From NCBI RefSeq assembly GCF_902497555.1, contig NZ_CABVGP010000003.1, positions 2,065,841-2,129,840 of the forward strand: a stretch of 64,000 nucleotides of DNA, read 5' to 3'. Both the position numbers and the translations under genes were made by a program. Below are positions 25,904-33,758 of the stretch, piece after piece; position 1 is the first letter of the stretch; each line of letters begins with the position of its first letter. This stretch comes from Amycolatopsis camponoti. GTDB lineage: Bacteria; Actinomycetota; Actinomycetes; Mycobacteriales; Pseudonocardiaceae. The notes under the pieces are model-generated. The model saw only the letters and a list, made by a program, of their open reading frames with translations, was not told the DNA's origin and did not search any database.

Positions 25904-26892
25904 CCTCCACTCTTGCCGCGAAAACCGACGGAACCCCGTCCGCGCCTGCCAAGGCGCGGACGGGGGCCCGCCGGGCCAAGCGCCGCCGGACCGTCTTCTT
26001 CTTCATGGCTCCGGCGCTCATCGGGTTCCTGGTCTTCTTCGGCTACCCGCTGATCGCCACGGTCTACTACTCCTTCACCAAGTACGACCTGATCAACCCG
26101 CCGCAGTTCATCGGGTTCGACAACTACGTCCGGATGTTCACCACCGAGCCGCTCGTCGGCGTCGCGGCGTACAACACGCTGTGGCTGGTGGTCATCCTGA
26201 CGACGTGCCGGGTGCTGTTCTCGCTCGGCATCGCGTCGGTGATCTCCCGCCTCAAGTCGGGGGTGGGCCTGGTCCGGACGCTCTGCTACCTGCCGACCCT
26301 GGCCCCGCCCGCGGCGGCGACGCTGGCGTTCGTCTTCGTGTTCAACCCCGAATTCGGGCCGGTGAACCGGTTCCTGCGGCTCATCGGCATCGACGGCGGG
26401 CTGTGGTTCAACAGCCCGGCCATGTCGAAGCCCGCGCTGACGCTGCTCGCGCTGTGGGGTTCCGGCGAGCTGATGATCATCATCCTGGCCGCGCTGCTCG
26501 ACGTCCCGACCGAGCAGTACGAGGCCGCCGAGCTCGACGGCGCCGGCCCGGTCCGGCGGTTCTGGCACGTCACGCTGCCGTCGATCTCGCCGGTGCTGCT
26601 GTTCGGCGTGGTCAACTCGATCATCTACGCGCTGCAGTTCTTCACGCAGGCGATCGTGGCGGCCTCCGCGTCCGCGGGCACCGCCGACGTCGCCGGCAAC
26701 TCGAAGCTCATCGGCGCACCGCAGAACTCGACGCTGACGTACCCGATCTGGCTGTACGTCCAGGGCTTCCGCTACTTCAACATGGGTTACGCGGCGGCGA
26801 TGGCCGTGCTGCTGTTCATCGTGAGCGCGGGCTTCACCTGGATTCTCGTCAGGCAGCTGCGCAAGTCCCAGCACCAGGAGGAGGGGGCATGA
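25900..26892 (+). CDS. ABC sugar transporter permease, MalF type
   Basis: 330 residues. After a 30-residue basic cytoplasmic N-terminus come six TM helices, the first being FFFMAPALIGFLVFFGYPLI. The EAA loop that docks the ATPase is EAAELDGAGPVRRFWHVTLP. It starts inside the stop of the binding-protein gene (ATGA). No ATP-binding subunit is encoded in this operon; actinobacterial CUT1 systems often share a distant MsiK-type ATPase, which fits. Confidence 0.93.
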   Translation: MTSTLAAKTDGTPSAPAKARTGARRAKRRRTVFFFMAPALIGFLVFFGYPLIATVYYSFTKYDLINPPQFIGFDNYVRMFTTEPLVGVAAYNTLWLVVILTTCRVLFSLGIASVISRLKSGVGLVRTLCYLPTLAPPAAATLAFVFVFNPEFGPVNRFLRLIGIDGGLWFNSPAMSKPALTLLALWGSGELMIIILAALLDVPTEQYEAAELDGAGPVRRFWHVTLPSISPVLLFGVVNSIIYALQFFTQAIVAASASAGTADVAGNSKLIGAPQNSTLTYPIWLYVQGFRYFNMGYAAAMAVLLFIVSAGFTWILVRQLRKSQHQEEGA

Positions 26893-26966
26893 ACATACCC
26901 TCGCGACAGCTTGTTCGTGACCCCGACCGGGTGCGGGTGTCCCGCATGAATGGAGTGGGGGCATGA
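26889..26966 (+). CDS. 25-codon mini-cistron bridging the two permease genes
   Basis: An open frame of 25 codons whose ATG overlaps the MalF-type stop (ATGA, 26889-26892) and whose TGA overlaps the MalG-type start (ATGA, 26963-26966). A strong GAGGAGGGGG precedes it. The peptide would be basic (MNIPSRQLVRDPDRV...). The 74-bp segment is bounded by near-identical 12-mers, GAGGGGGCATGA and GTGGGGGCATGA, as if inserted or duplicated into what was a simple ATGA junction. It may serve only to couple translation; a functional peptide is unproven. Confidence 0.4.
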   Translation: MNIPSRQLVRDPDRVRVSRMNGVGA

Positions 26967-27853
26967 CCGCACTGGCCGAAGCGCCGCAGAAACCGGCGGG
27001 CGTGCCGCCACGGGTGCGGTTCAAGCGGACCTGGGACAAACGGCTGTCCTGGATCGCGCTGCACGCGACCGGGATCGCTCTCGGCGTGATCTTCATGCTG
27101 CCGCTGCTGTTCGTGTTCCTCACCGCGGTGATGAAGAGCGACCAGGCGATGACGGCGAGCCTGTGGCCGACCGAATGGCACTTCGAAAACTTCGTCACGG
27201 TGTTCAAGAAGGCGCCGCTGCTGGAGTACTTCGGCAACAGCCTGCTGTATTCGGCGCTGGCGACCGTCGGCGCGCTGCTTTCGGCGATCCCGGCGGCGTA
27301 CGCGCTGGCGAAACTGCGGTGGCGCGGGCAGAACCTGTTCTTCATGCTCACGGTCGCCGCGATGATGCTGCCGCCGCAGGTCACCATCGTGCCGCTGTAC
27401 GACCTGTGGGTCCGGATGGGCCTCACCGGCACGCTGGTTCCGCTGATCGTGCCGTACTTCTTCTTCGACGCGTTCTCGATCTTCCTGCTCCGCCAGTTCT
27501 TCCTCACCATTCCGAAGGACTACCTCGAAGCGGCGAAGATCGACGGCTGCAACGAGTTCCAGGCGATGTACCGGGTGCTCATCCCGATGGCGAAGCCCGG
27601 GATCGCGGCCACCGCGATGTTCTGCTTCCTGTTCACCTGGAACGACTACTTCGGGCCGCTGCTCTACACGGGCGAGAACCAGGACCACTGGCCGCTTTCG
27701 CTGGCGATCGCGTCCTTCCGCGGCATGCACCACGTCGAGTGGAACATGACGATGGCGGCGACCGCGCTGATCATGGCGCCGGTGATCGTCCTGTTCATCT
27801 TCGCGCAGAAGTCGTTCGTCAAGGGCATCACATTCACGGGAGTCAAGGGATGA
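26963..27853 (+). CDS. ABC sugar transporter permease, MalG type
   Basis: 296 residues with six TM helices. The first periplasm-facing loop carries DQAMTASLWPTEWHFENFVT, typical of MalG proteins, and the EAA loop is EAAKIDGCNEFQAMYRVLIP. It pairs with the MalF-type permease to form the membrane channel of the importer. GTGGGGGC precedes the ATG. The stop overlaps the start of the GH4 gene (ATGA at 27850). Confidence 0.93.
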   Translation: MTALAEAPQKPAGVPPRVRFKRTWDKRLSWIALHATGIALGVIFMLPLLFVFLTAVMKSDQAMTASLWPTEWHFENFVTVFKKAPLLEYFGNSLLYSALATVGALLSAIPAAYALAKLRWRGQNLFFMLTVAAMMLPPQVTIVPLYDLWVRMGLTGTLVPLIVPYFFFDAFSIFLLRQFFLTIPKDYLEAAKIDGCNEFQAMYRVLIPMAKPGIAATAMFCFLFTWNDYFGPLLYTGENQDHWPLSLAIASFRGMHHVEWNMTMAATALIMAPVIVLFIFAQKSFVKGITFTGVKG

Positions 27854-29115
27854 AGCTGGCAGTCGTCGGTGGCGGGTCCACCTACACGCCGGAGCTGATC
27901 GACGGGATCGCCGGTCGCCGGTCCACTTTGGACGTCGACGAGATCGTGCTGGTCGACCCGGACGCCTACCGCGTGGAGGCCGTCGGCGGGTTCAGCCAGC
28001 GCGTTCTCGACCACGCCGGGCACCCGGCGCGGGTCCGGACCACGCAGTCGCTGGAAGAGGGCGTCGACGGCGCGTCGGCGGTGCTGATCCAGCTGCGCGT
28101 CGGGGGCCAGCGGGCGCGGCGGTCGGACGAGACGTTCCCGCACGCCTGCGGCTGCGTCGGTCAGGAGACGACCGGCGCGGGCGGCCTGGCGAAGGCGCTG
28201 CGCACGGTGCCGGTCGTGCTCGACATCGCCGACCGCGTCCGCAAGATCGCCGGCGACGACACGTGGATCGTCAACTTCACCAACCCGGTCGGCATCGTGA
28301 CCCGCGCGCTGCTCAACGAAGGCCACCGCGCGGTCGGGCTGTGCAACGTCGCGATCAACCTGCAGCGCCAGTTCGGGAAGCTGCTCGGCGTCGGCGCGGA
28401 CGACGTCAAGCTCGTGCACACCGGACTGAACCACCTGAGCTGGGAGCGCGGCGCGCTCGTCGACGGCGTCGACCGGCTGCCGGAGCTGCTGGACCAGCAT
28501 CTGGACTACCTCTCGAACGAGGTCAGCGTTCCGGAGAAGTGGTTGCGGCGCATGAACGTCGTGCCGTCGTACTACCTGAAGTACTTCTACGCGCACGACG
28601 AGCAGGTCACGAAGCAGCGCACTGAGCGGCCGCGCGCGGACGTCGTCTCCGACGTCGAGGAAGAGCTGCTGAAGATCTACCTCGACCCGGAGCAGAACAC
28701 GAAGCCCGAGTCGCTGGAGAAGCGCGGCGGCGCGTACTACTCGGAAGCCGCGGTGCAGCTGGTGCACGCGCTGACCGCGGGCGGACCGGCCGAGGAGCAC
28801 GTGGTGAACGTCCGCAACGACGGCACGTTCCCGTTCCTGCCGGACGACGCCGTCATCGAAGCGCGGTCCACTGTGGACTCCAACGGTGCGACGCCGATCG
28901 CGCAGACGCCGGTGGAGCCGCAGTTCTCGGGCCTCATCGCGGCGACCACGGCGTACGAGTTCCTCGCGCTGGAGGCGGCGATCAAGGGCGGCCGCGACCG
29001 CGTGGCCGACGCGCTGCTGGCGCACCCGCTGGTCGGCCAGTACACGAAGGCCGACACGCTGGCCGATTCGCTGGTGCAGATCAACCGCGAGTACTTGCCC
29101 TGGGCGCGCGGATGA
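27850..29115 (+). CDS. GH4 family glycosidase, 6-phospho-beta-glucosidase type
   Basis: 421 residues. GH4 enzymes cleave glycosides by an NAD+- and Mn2+-dependent redox mechanism. The NAD-binding N-terminus is LAVVGGGSTYTPELI. CVGQETTGAGGLAKALRT, NFTNPVGIVTRAL, GLCNVAIN (metal-ligand Cys) and HTGLNHLSWE (metal-ligand His) match the 6-phospho-beta-glucosidase subgroup. In firmicutes the substrate arrives phosphorylated from a PTS. Here the partner is an ABC importer followed by a kinase, so the kinase may phosphorylate the sugar first or the enzyme may accept unphosphorylated substrate. It overlaps both neighbours by ATGA junctions. Confidence 0.9.
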   Translation: MKLAVVGGGSTYTPELIDGIAGRRSTLDVDEIVLVDPDAYRVEAVGGFSQRVLDHAGHPARVRTTQSLEEGVDGASAVLIQLRVGGQRARRSDETFPHACGCVGQETTGAGGLAKALRTVPVVLDIADRVRKIAGDDTWIVNFTNPVGIVTRALLNEGHRAVGLCNVAINLQRQFGKLLGVGADDVKLVHTGLNHLSWERGALVDGVDRLPELLDQHLDYLSNEVSVPEKWLRRMNVVPSYYLKYFYAHDEQVTKQRTERPRADVVSDVEEELLKIYLDPEQNTKPESLEKRGGAYYSEAAVQLVHALTAGGPAEEHVVNVRNDGTFPFLPDDAVIEARSTVDSNGATPIAQTPVEPQFSGLIAATTAYEFLALEAAIKGGRDRVADALLAHPLVGQYTKADTLADSLVQINREYLPWARG

Positions 29116-30080
29116 GGCCCGCTGTCATCGCGATCGACGGCGGCAACAGCAAGACCGAGGTCCTGGTGATCTCGGAAGACGGCGTCGTGCTGGGCAAGTC
29201 GCGTGGACCCGGCGCGTCGCCGCAGAACATCGGCGTGGCGGCCTGCGTCACGGCGCTGGAAGGCCTGGTCCTGGAGGCTTTTCCCGATTTCGGGGAGAAG
29301 CCGTTCGCGGTGCACACGTCGGCGTACCTCGCCGGTCTCGACTTCCCACGTGAGGAAGAAGCGCTGCACGCGGCGCTGTCCGCGCGCGGGTGGAGCGACA
29401 CCCTGACGGTCGGCAACGACACCCTCGCGCTGCTCCGGGCGGGCAGCGCGGGGGTGGGTGTCGCGGTGGTCTGCGGCGCCGGGATCAACGGCGCCGGCGT
29501 CGGTCCCGACGGCCGCGTGCACCGCTTTCCCGCGCTGGGCAAGATCTCCGGCGACTGGGGCGGCGGCTACCGGCTCGGCGAGGAGGCCCTGTGGTGGGCC
29601 GTGCGCGCCGAGGACGGCCGCGGTCCGCGGACCGCGTTGCAGGCTGCCGTGGCGTCCTTCTTCGGCAAGCGGAGGCTGCTGGACGTCGTGCAGGGCCTGC
29701 ACTTCGAGGAGATCGACCCGGCCTCGATCCACGGCCTGTGCCCGCTGCTGTTCGAGGTCGCGGCGGCGGGCGACGAGGTGGCGTCGGACATCGTCACCCG
29801 GTTCGTGGAAGAGGTCAGCGTGTTCGCGGCGGTGATCCTGCGGAACCTGGACCTGACCGGGGAAGCACCGGAGATCGTCCTCGGCGGCGGGGTGCTGACC
29901 GGGGTCGGCGCGCCGGTGATCGCGGAGATCGAGCGGCGCTGCCTGAAGGTCGCGCCGCGCGCGGTGGTCCGCGTCGTGGACGTGAACCCGGTGGTGGGAG
30001 CGGCTTTGTTCGGACTGGACACGCTGGGCGCGTCGGACGCCGCGAAGGCGTCCCTGAAGGCGGCGACCCAGCGCGCATAG
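29112..30080 (+). CDS. BadF/BadG-type sugar kinase, probable N-acetylglucosamine kinase
   Basis: 322 residues of the ASKHA fold. Phosphate-binding loops are AIDGGNSKTEVLVIS (residues 6-20) and VVCGAGINGAGVGPDG; GKISGDWGGGYRLGEEALWW resembles the sugar-binding region of eukaryotic-type GlcNAc kinases. IVLGGGVLTG near the C-terminus contacts adenosine. It probably phosphorylates the amino sugar or glucose delivered by the ABC importer. It is the last gene of the operon and is followed at once by a 15-bp-stem terminator. Confidence 0.82.
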   Translation: MRPAVIAIDGGNSKTEVLVISEDGVVLGKSRGPGASPQNIGVAACVTALEGLVLEAFPDFGEKPFAVHTSAYLAGLDFPREEEALHAALSARGWSDTLTVGNDTLALLRAGSAGVGVAVVCGAGINGAGVGPDGRVHRFPALGKISGDWGGGYRLGEEALWWAVRAEDGRGPRTALQAAVASFFGKRRLLDVVQGLHFEEIDPASIHGLCPLLFEVAAAGDEVASDIVTRFVEEVSVFAAVILRNLDLTGEAPEIVLGGGVLTGVGAPVIAEIERRCLKVAPRAVVRVVDVNPVVGAALFGLDTLGASDAAKASLKAATQRA

Positions 30081-30082
30081 AC

Positions 30083-30122
30083 CTGGTGGCCTGCCTCGAA
30101 GCGGCGCGAGGCAGGCCACCAG
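30083..30122. terminator. Bidirectional terminator, 15-bp perfect stem
   Basis: CTGGTGGCCTGCCTC (30083-30097) pairs perfectly with GAGGCAGGCCACCAG (30108-30122) around a 10-nt loop. It lies between the stop codons of the convergent sugar-kinase gene and SRPBCC gene, so it can serve both. Confidence 0.85.
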
Positions 30123-30127
30123 ACCCT

Positions 30128-30640
30128 TCACGGCGCGGGGACCAGGATCTCGCCGGTTTCGAGCAGGGACTTGAGGTCCGACAGGATCCAGTCCCAGCCG
30201 CCACCCGCGTTCTCGCCGGGGCCGGCGTTGACGTCTTCGTGGATCCCGCTGACCATCTCGCCGGTGAGCGGCGCGCCGGTGACGTCGTGGGTGACGGTCA
30301 GTCTGGTGCCGGCGGTCTTCGTCGCCTCGATGTCGTAGGTGAGCGTGGTGTACGGCTCGGCGGACATCTCGTCGGGACCCATGAGCAGCTTCCAGGTGAC
30401 GACGAGCTTGCGCGGCGGGTCGACTTCGAGGACTTCGCCGTCGACGAGGTCACCGGTGAAGCCGGCGTCGATGAACTCCTGCGTGGGGCGGGTGCGGTGC
30501 TTGCCGCCGACCTTGAGGTCGAAGTCGGCGAGGCCGGTGTAGCCGTACTTCCGGGTCCACTCGGGCTTGGTGATGGCTTCCCAGATGCGCTCCGGGGTGG
30601 CCTTGATGTAGACGCGGTGGACCTGCACGGTGGTCGTCAT
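30128..30640 (-). CDS. SRPBCC domain protein (AHSA1-like)
   Basis: 170 residues from the ATG at 30640. A single START/Bet v1-like domain of the Activator of Hsp90 ATPase homologue type: VYIKATPERIWEAITKPEWT at the N-terminus, FDLKVGGKHRT and LVVTWKLLM in the middle, and GWDWILSDLKSLLETGE at the C-terminal helix. These proteins bind hydrophobic ligands. The start overlaps the stop of an ArsR-type regulator (ATGA), the standard ArsR-SRPBCC pair of actinobacteria, in which the regulator controls both. Ligand unknown. Confidence 0.88.
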   Translation of the reverse strand: MTTTVQVHRVYIKATPERIWEAITKPEWTRKYGYTGLADFDLKVGGKHRTRPTQEFIDAGFTGDLVDGEVLEVDPPRKLVVTWKLLMGPDEMSAEPYTTLTYDIEATKTAGTRLTVTHDVTGAPLTGEMVSGIHEDVNAGPGENAGGGWDWILSDLKSLLETGEILVPAP

Positions 30641-30960
30641 GGTTCTTCGCCTTCCAGTTCGTCCTTGAGATCGAGCAGCGCGGTGACGTGACGTTCGGTG
30701 TACTTGTCGATCCACCGGTCGTGGATCTGCCGGATGGGCACGGGGTTCAGGAAGTGCCGTTTCTCCCGGCCTTCCTTCCGCGCGACGACGAGCCCGGCCT
30801 CCTCGAGGAGCTTCAGGTGCTTCATGACGCCGAAGCGGGTCATGTCGACCTGGGTCTCCAGCTCGGTGAGCGTGCGGCCGTCGCGCTCGAAGAGCAGGTC
30901 GAGCAGGAACCGGCGGGTCGGATCCGCCAGCGCCTTGAACACCAGGTCGTCGTCGGGCAC
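30637..30960 (-). CDS. ArsR family transcriptional regulator
   Basis: 107 residues from the GTG at 30960 (MPDDDLVFKALADPTRRFLL). A GTG at 30990 would add 10 residues but would put the operator palindrome inside the gene, so the shorter form is preferred. Winged helix-turn-helix with ALADPTRRFLLDLLFERDG, LTELETQVDMTRFGVMKHLK and a wing RKEGREKRHFLNPVPI. No Cys, so not a metal sensor of the classic ArsR type. It probably autoregulates itself and the SRPBCC gene through the palindrome at 30975. Confidence 0.9.
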   Translation of the reverse strand: MPDDDLVFKALADPTRRFLLDLLFERDGRTLTELETQVDMTRFGVMKHLKLLEEAGLVVARKEGREKRHFLNPVPIRQIHDRWIDKYTERHVTALLDLKDELEGEEP

Positions 30961-30974
30961 GTGAGCGAGAATAG

Positions 30975-30990
30975 GTGACCAAAAGGTCAC
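30975..30990. promoter_or_regulatory. Operator palindrome upstream of arsR-type gene
   Basis: GTGACCAAAAGGTCAC: six-base arms GTGACC/GGTCAC with a 4-nt A spacer. It is centred about 22 nt upstream of the preferred regulator start, a typical repressor site in or next to the promoter. Binding by the adjacent ArsR-type protein is inferred. Confidence 0.65.
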
Positions 30991-31007
30991 ATGTCAACGC
31001 CCGAAGA

Positions 31008-31036
31008 AGGCCGCCACCCTGATCCGGTGACGGCCT
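31008..31036. terminator. Terminator hairpin of the gluconate operon
   Basis: AGGCCGCCACC (31008-31018) pairs with GGTGACGGCCT (31026-31036) with one mismatch around a 7-nt loop. It lies 16 nt beyond the gntP stop in the minus direction and could also insulate the arsR-type gene promoter. Confidence 0.6.
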
Positions 31037-31052
31037 CCTCGTGAGCAGCGCG

Positions 31053-32417
31053 CTAAACGACCAGTGACAGCGGCAGGATCAGCGCGATCGCCACCACGGA
31101 GATCAGCGTCTCCATCACCGACCAGCTCTTCAGCGTCTGCCCGACCGACAGCCCGAAGTACTCCTTCACCAGCCAGAACCCCGCGTCGTTCACGTGCGAG
31201 AAGAACAACGACCCCGCCCCGATCGCGAGCACCAGCAGCGCACTGTGCGACGGATCCATCCCCGCCGCCAACGGCGCCACGATCCCCGCCGCCGAGACGG
31301 TCGCCACCGTGGCCGAGCCCGTCGCCAAGCGGATCGCCACCGCCACCAGCCAGCCCAGCAGCAGTGGCGACAGGTGCGCGTCCTTGGCCAGGCCCGTGAT
31401 GACGTCGCCGACCCCCGCGTCGACCAGGGTCTGCTTGAAACCGCCGCCCGCGCCGACGATCAGCATGATGCCCGCGATCGGGCCCAGCGAGTCACCGACC
31501 ACAGTGGACAGCCGGGAACGGTCGAGACCCGCCGGGCGGCCCAGCAGCACCATGCCCACCAGCACCGCCGCCAGCAGCGCGATCAGCGGGTCGCCGACGA
31601 AGTCCAGCACGCGCCGGGCGCCGTTGTCCTTGGCCAGCAGGATGTCCGAGAGCGCTTTCGCCAGCATGAGCACGACCGGCAGCAGGACCGTCGTCAGCGT
31701 CGCCGCGAAGCTGGGACGCGGCTTGTCCGGGTCCGCCCGCTCGGGGATCAGCCGCTCGGGCGGCGTCGCGTCCGGCACCAGCCGCGCGGCCAGCTTGCCG
31801 AACAGCGGCCCCGCGATGACCAGCGTCGGGATGCCGACGAGCAGGCCGAACGCCAGCGTGATCCCGACGTTCGCGTTCAGCGCGCCCGCCGCGGCGAGCG
31901 GGCCCGGGTGCGGCGGGACCAGGCCGTGCAGCACCGAAAGGCCGGCCACCGCCGGGATTCCCAGCAGCATCAACGGTTTCCCGGTGCGCTTGGCCGCGAG
32001 CAGCACCACCGGGATGAGCATGACGAGGCCGATTTCGAAGAACATCGGCAGCCCGATCAGCGCCGCGACCAGCGCCATCGCCCAGGGCAACGCGGCGCCG
32101 CGGGCCTTGCCGAGCACCGTGTCGACGATCTGGTCGGCGCCACCGGAGTCGGCCAGCAGCTTGCCCAGCATCGCGCCGAGGGCGATGAGGATGCCGACGG
32201 ACGCGACCGTGCTGCCGACGCCGCTGCTGAAGCTCTTCAGCAGCTTGTCGACCGGCATCCCGGCGGTCAGGCCGAGCACGAGCGAACCGAGCACCAGCGA
32301 CAGGAACGGGTGCAGCTTCACCTTGGTGATCAGCACGACGATGACGGCGATCGCGACGACCGTCGCGGCGATCAGCCGGGTGTCGTGGCCGGTCCAGGCG
32401 GCGGCGAGGGTGGTCAT
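31053..32417 (-). CDS. gntP: Gluconate:H+ symporter, GntP family
   Basis: 454 residues with about 12 TM helices. Family-typical segments are VKLHPFLSLVLGSLVLGLTAG, GFGSTVASVGILIALGAMLG-like sequence (here GVGSTVASVGILIALGA), GLPMFFEIGLVMLIPVVLL and VPPHPGPLAAAGALNANVG. It imports D-gluconate. The start codon overlaps the gntK stop (ATGA), so importer and kinase are co-translated. Expression is probably controlled by the divergent GntR-type repressor through the twin operators at 32951. Confidence 0.93.
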   Translation of the reverse strand: MTTLAAAWTGHDTRLIAATVVAIAVIVVLITKVKLHPFLSLVLGSLVLGLTAGMPVDKLLKSFSSGVGSTVASVGILIALGAMLGKLLADSGGADQIVDTVLGKARGAALPWAMALVAALIGLPMFFEIGLVMLIPVVLLAAKRTGKPLMLLGIPAVAGLSVLHGLVPPHPGPLAAAGALNANVGITLAFGLLVGIPTLVIAGPLFGKLAARLVPDATPPERLIPERADPDKPRPSFAATLTTVLLPVVLMLAKALSDILLAKDNGARRVLDFVGDPLIALLAAVLVGMVLLGRPAGLDRSRLSTVVGDSLGPIAGIMLIVGAGGGFKQTLVDAGVGDVITGLAKDAHLSPLLLGWLVAVAIRLATGSATVATVSAAGIVAPLAAGMDPSHSALLVLAIGAGSLFFSHVNDAGFWLVKEYFGLSVGQTLKSWSVMETLISVVAIALILPLSLVV

Positions 32418-32908
32418 GAACGTTCCCGGAAGGCGGTGAGGGCGGCGGCGGTGATCTCGTCGGGCGTCTCGCGGATGTCGAAGACGGCGCCGGGCTCGTC
32501 CGGCTCGAGCGGTTCCAGGTCGGCGAGCTGGGAGTCCAGCAGCGACACCGGCATGAAGTGGCCGGAGCGGGACTTCATCCGCTCGGCGAGGGTGTCGTGG
32601 TCACCGTTCAGGTGGGCGAACCAGACGTTCCCGCCGGTTCTCAGCACGTCGCGGTACCGGCGCTTGAGCGCGGACGACGTCACGACGCCGCCGGAAGCCT
32701 GGTGCTCGCGGATCCAGCCGGCGATGGCTTCGAGCCAGGGGGCGCGGTCCTCGTCGGTCAGCGGGTGGCCCGCGGTCATCTTGTCGATGTTGGCCTGCGG
32801 GTGGAACGTGTCCGCTTCGGCGTACTCGACGTCCAGCGCGTTCGCGAGCGCCGTGCCGATCGTCGTCTTGCCGGAGCCTGACACGCCCATCACCACGATG
32901 ACGGTCAT
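32414..32908 (-). CDS. gntK: Gluconokinase
   Basis: 164 residues from the ATG at 32908, with GGGAGGTG upstream; in-frame codons to 32950 run into the operator and are not used. It phosphorylates gluconate to 6-phosphogluconate for the pentose phosphate or Entner-Doudoroff routes. Walker A is GVSGSGKTT (8-16). YAEADTFHPQANIDKMTAGH, LTDEDRAPWLEAI and SALKRRYRDVLR are signatures of the GntK family, and SRSGHFMPVSLLDSQLADLE is the substrate-side helix. First gene of the gntK-gntP operon. Confidence 0.95.
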   Translation of the reverse strand: MTVIVVMGVSGSGKTTIGTALANALDVEYAEADTFHPQANIDKMTAGHPLTDEDRAPWLEAIAGWIREHQASGGVVTSSALKRRYRDVLRTGGNVWFAHLNGDHDTLAERMKSRSGHFMPVSLLDSQLADLEPLEPDEPGAVFDIRETPDEITAAALTAFRERS

Positions 32909-32950
32909 CCGCACCTCCCACGTCGTTGTGCTCGGGTGAGTCAAACTCAA

Positions 32951-32982
32951 AAGTACTACTTATTCAAGATAAAGTACTACTT
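32951..32982. promoter_or_regulatory. Twin GntR operators between gntK and gntR
   Basis: AAGTACTACTT, a perfect palindrome around a central C, occurs at 32951-32961 and again at 32972-32982. The 21-bp spacing (two helical turns) favours cooperative binding. The copies lie within longer direct repeats (AAAGTACTACTTA) in the only AT-rich stretch between the divergent gluconate genes, so they are very likely sites of the adjacent FCD-type GntR regulator. Confidence 0.75.
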
Positions 32983-33010
32983 AATCGAATCAGACGGCTA
33001 GGTTGGCCGA

Positions 33011-33694
33011 GTGGGACACGAGCAGGTATTGGACGCCCTCGGCGCGTCGATCGCCAACGGAGCGCTGCCACCAGGCACCGTCCTGCGCTCCGAAGAGCTC
33101 CAGGAGCGCTTCGGCGCTTCGCGGACTGTCGCGCGCGAAGTCGTCCGAGTGCTGGAGACGATGCGGTTGACCACCAGCAAGCGCCGGGTCGGGGTGATCG
33201 TCCGGGAGCCGGCGGAGTGGAACCACTACGACCCGCGGCTGATCCGCTGGCAGCTCGACGGCCCCGCGCGGCCGACGGCCCTCGCGACGCTCAACGAGCT
33301 GCGGTCGGCGATCGAGCCGTGCGCGGCGCGGTACGCGGCCCTGCGCGCGACGCCGGAGGAGCGCGGCCGGCTCGGCGCGCTGGGGGAGCGGCTGGCGCGG
33401 ACGGCCCGGGCGCGCGACTTGACGACGTTCCTCGAGTTCGACATCGCGTTCCACGACCTGCTGCTCGGCGCGTCCCGGAACCCGATGTTCGCGCAGCTGT
33501 CCGAGGTCGTCGCGGAGGTGCTCACCGGGCGGACCGGGCACGGGCTGATGCCGCCGGAGCCGCAGCCCGAGGCTGTGGCACTCCACCTGGAGGTGGCCGC
33601 GGCGGTGGCGGCCGGGGACGCGGACCGGGCGGAGCGGGCGATGCGCGACATCGTCGTCCAGGCGCGGGAGGAGATCGCGGCGCTGGTCGAGTAA
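33011..33694 (+). CDS. gntR: GntR family regulator (FCD type), gluconate repressor
   Basis: 227 residues from the GTG at 33011. N-terminal winged HTH (LRSEELQERFGASRTVAREV, then LTTSKRRVGVIVR) and a C-terminal helical FCD ligand domain. The FCD metal-site residues are suggested by EFDIAFHDLL and by the His in ALHLEVAAAV. It is divergent from gntK-gntP with the twin palindromes between them, so it most likely represses the gluconate operon and itself until gluconate or its phosphate binds. Confidence 0.88.
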   Translation: MGHEQVLDALGASIANGALPPGTVLRSEELQERFGASRTVAREVVRVLETMRLTTSKRRVGVIVREPAEWNHYDPRLIRWQLDGPARPTALATLNELRSAIEPCAARYAALRATPEERGRLGALGERLARTARARDLTTFLEFDIAFHDLLLGASRNPMFAQLSEVVAEVLTGRTGHGLMPPEPQPEAVALHLEVAAAVAAGDADRAERAMRDIVVQAREEIAALVE

Positions 33695-33758
33695 GGCGGT
33701 GCCGCGGGGGCGAGTAGCCTCCCTCGGGAACTGGACTTTCTTCTGCCGGGGGGCACGG

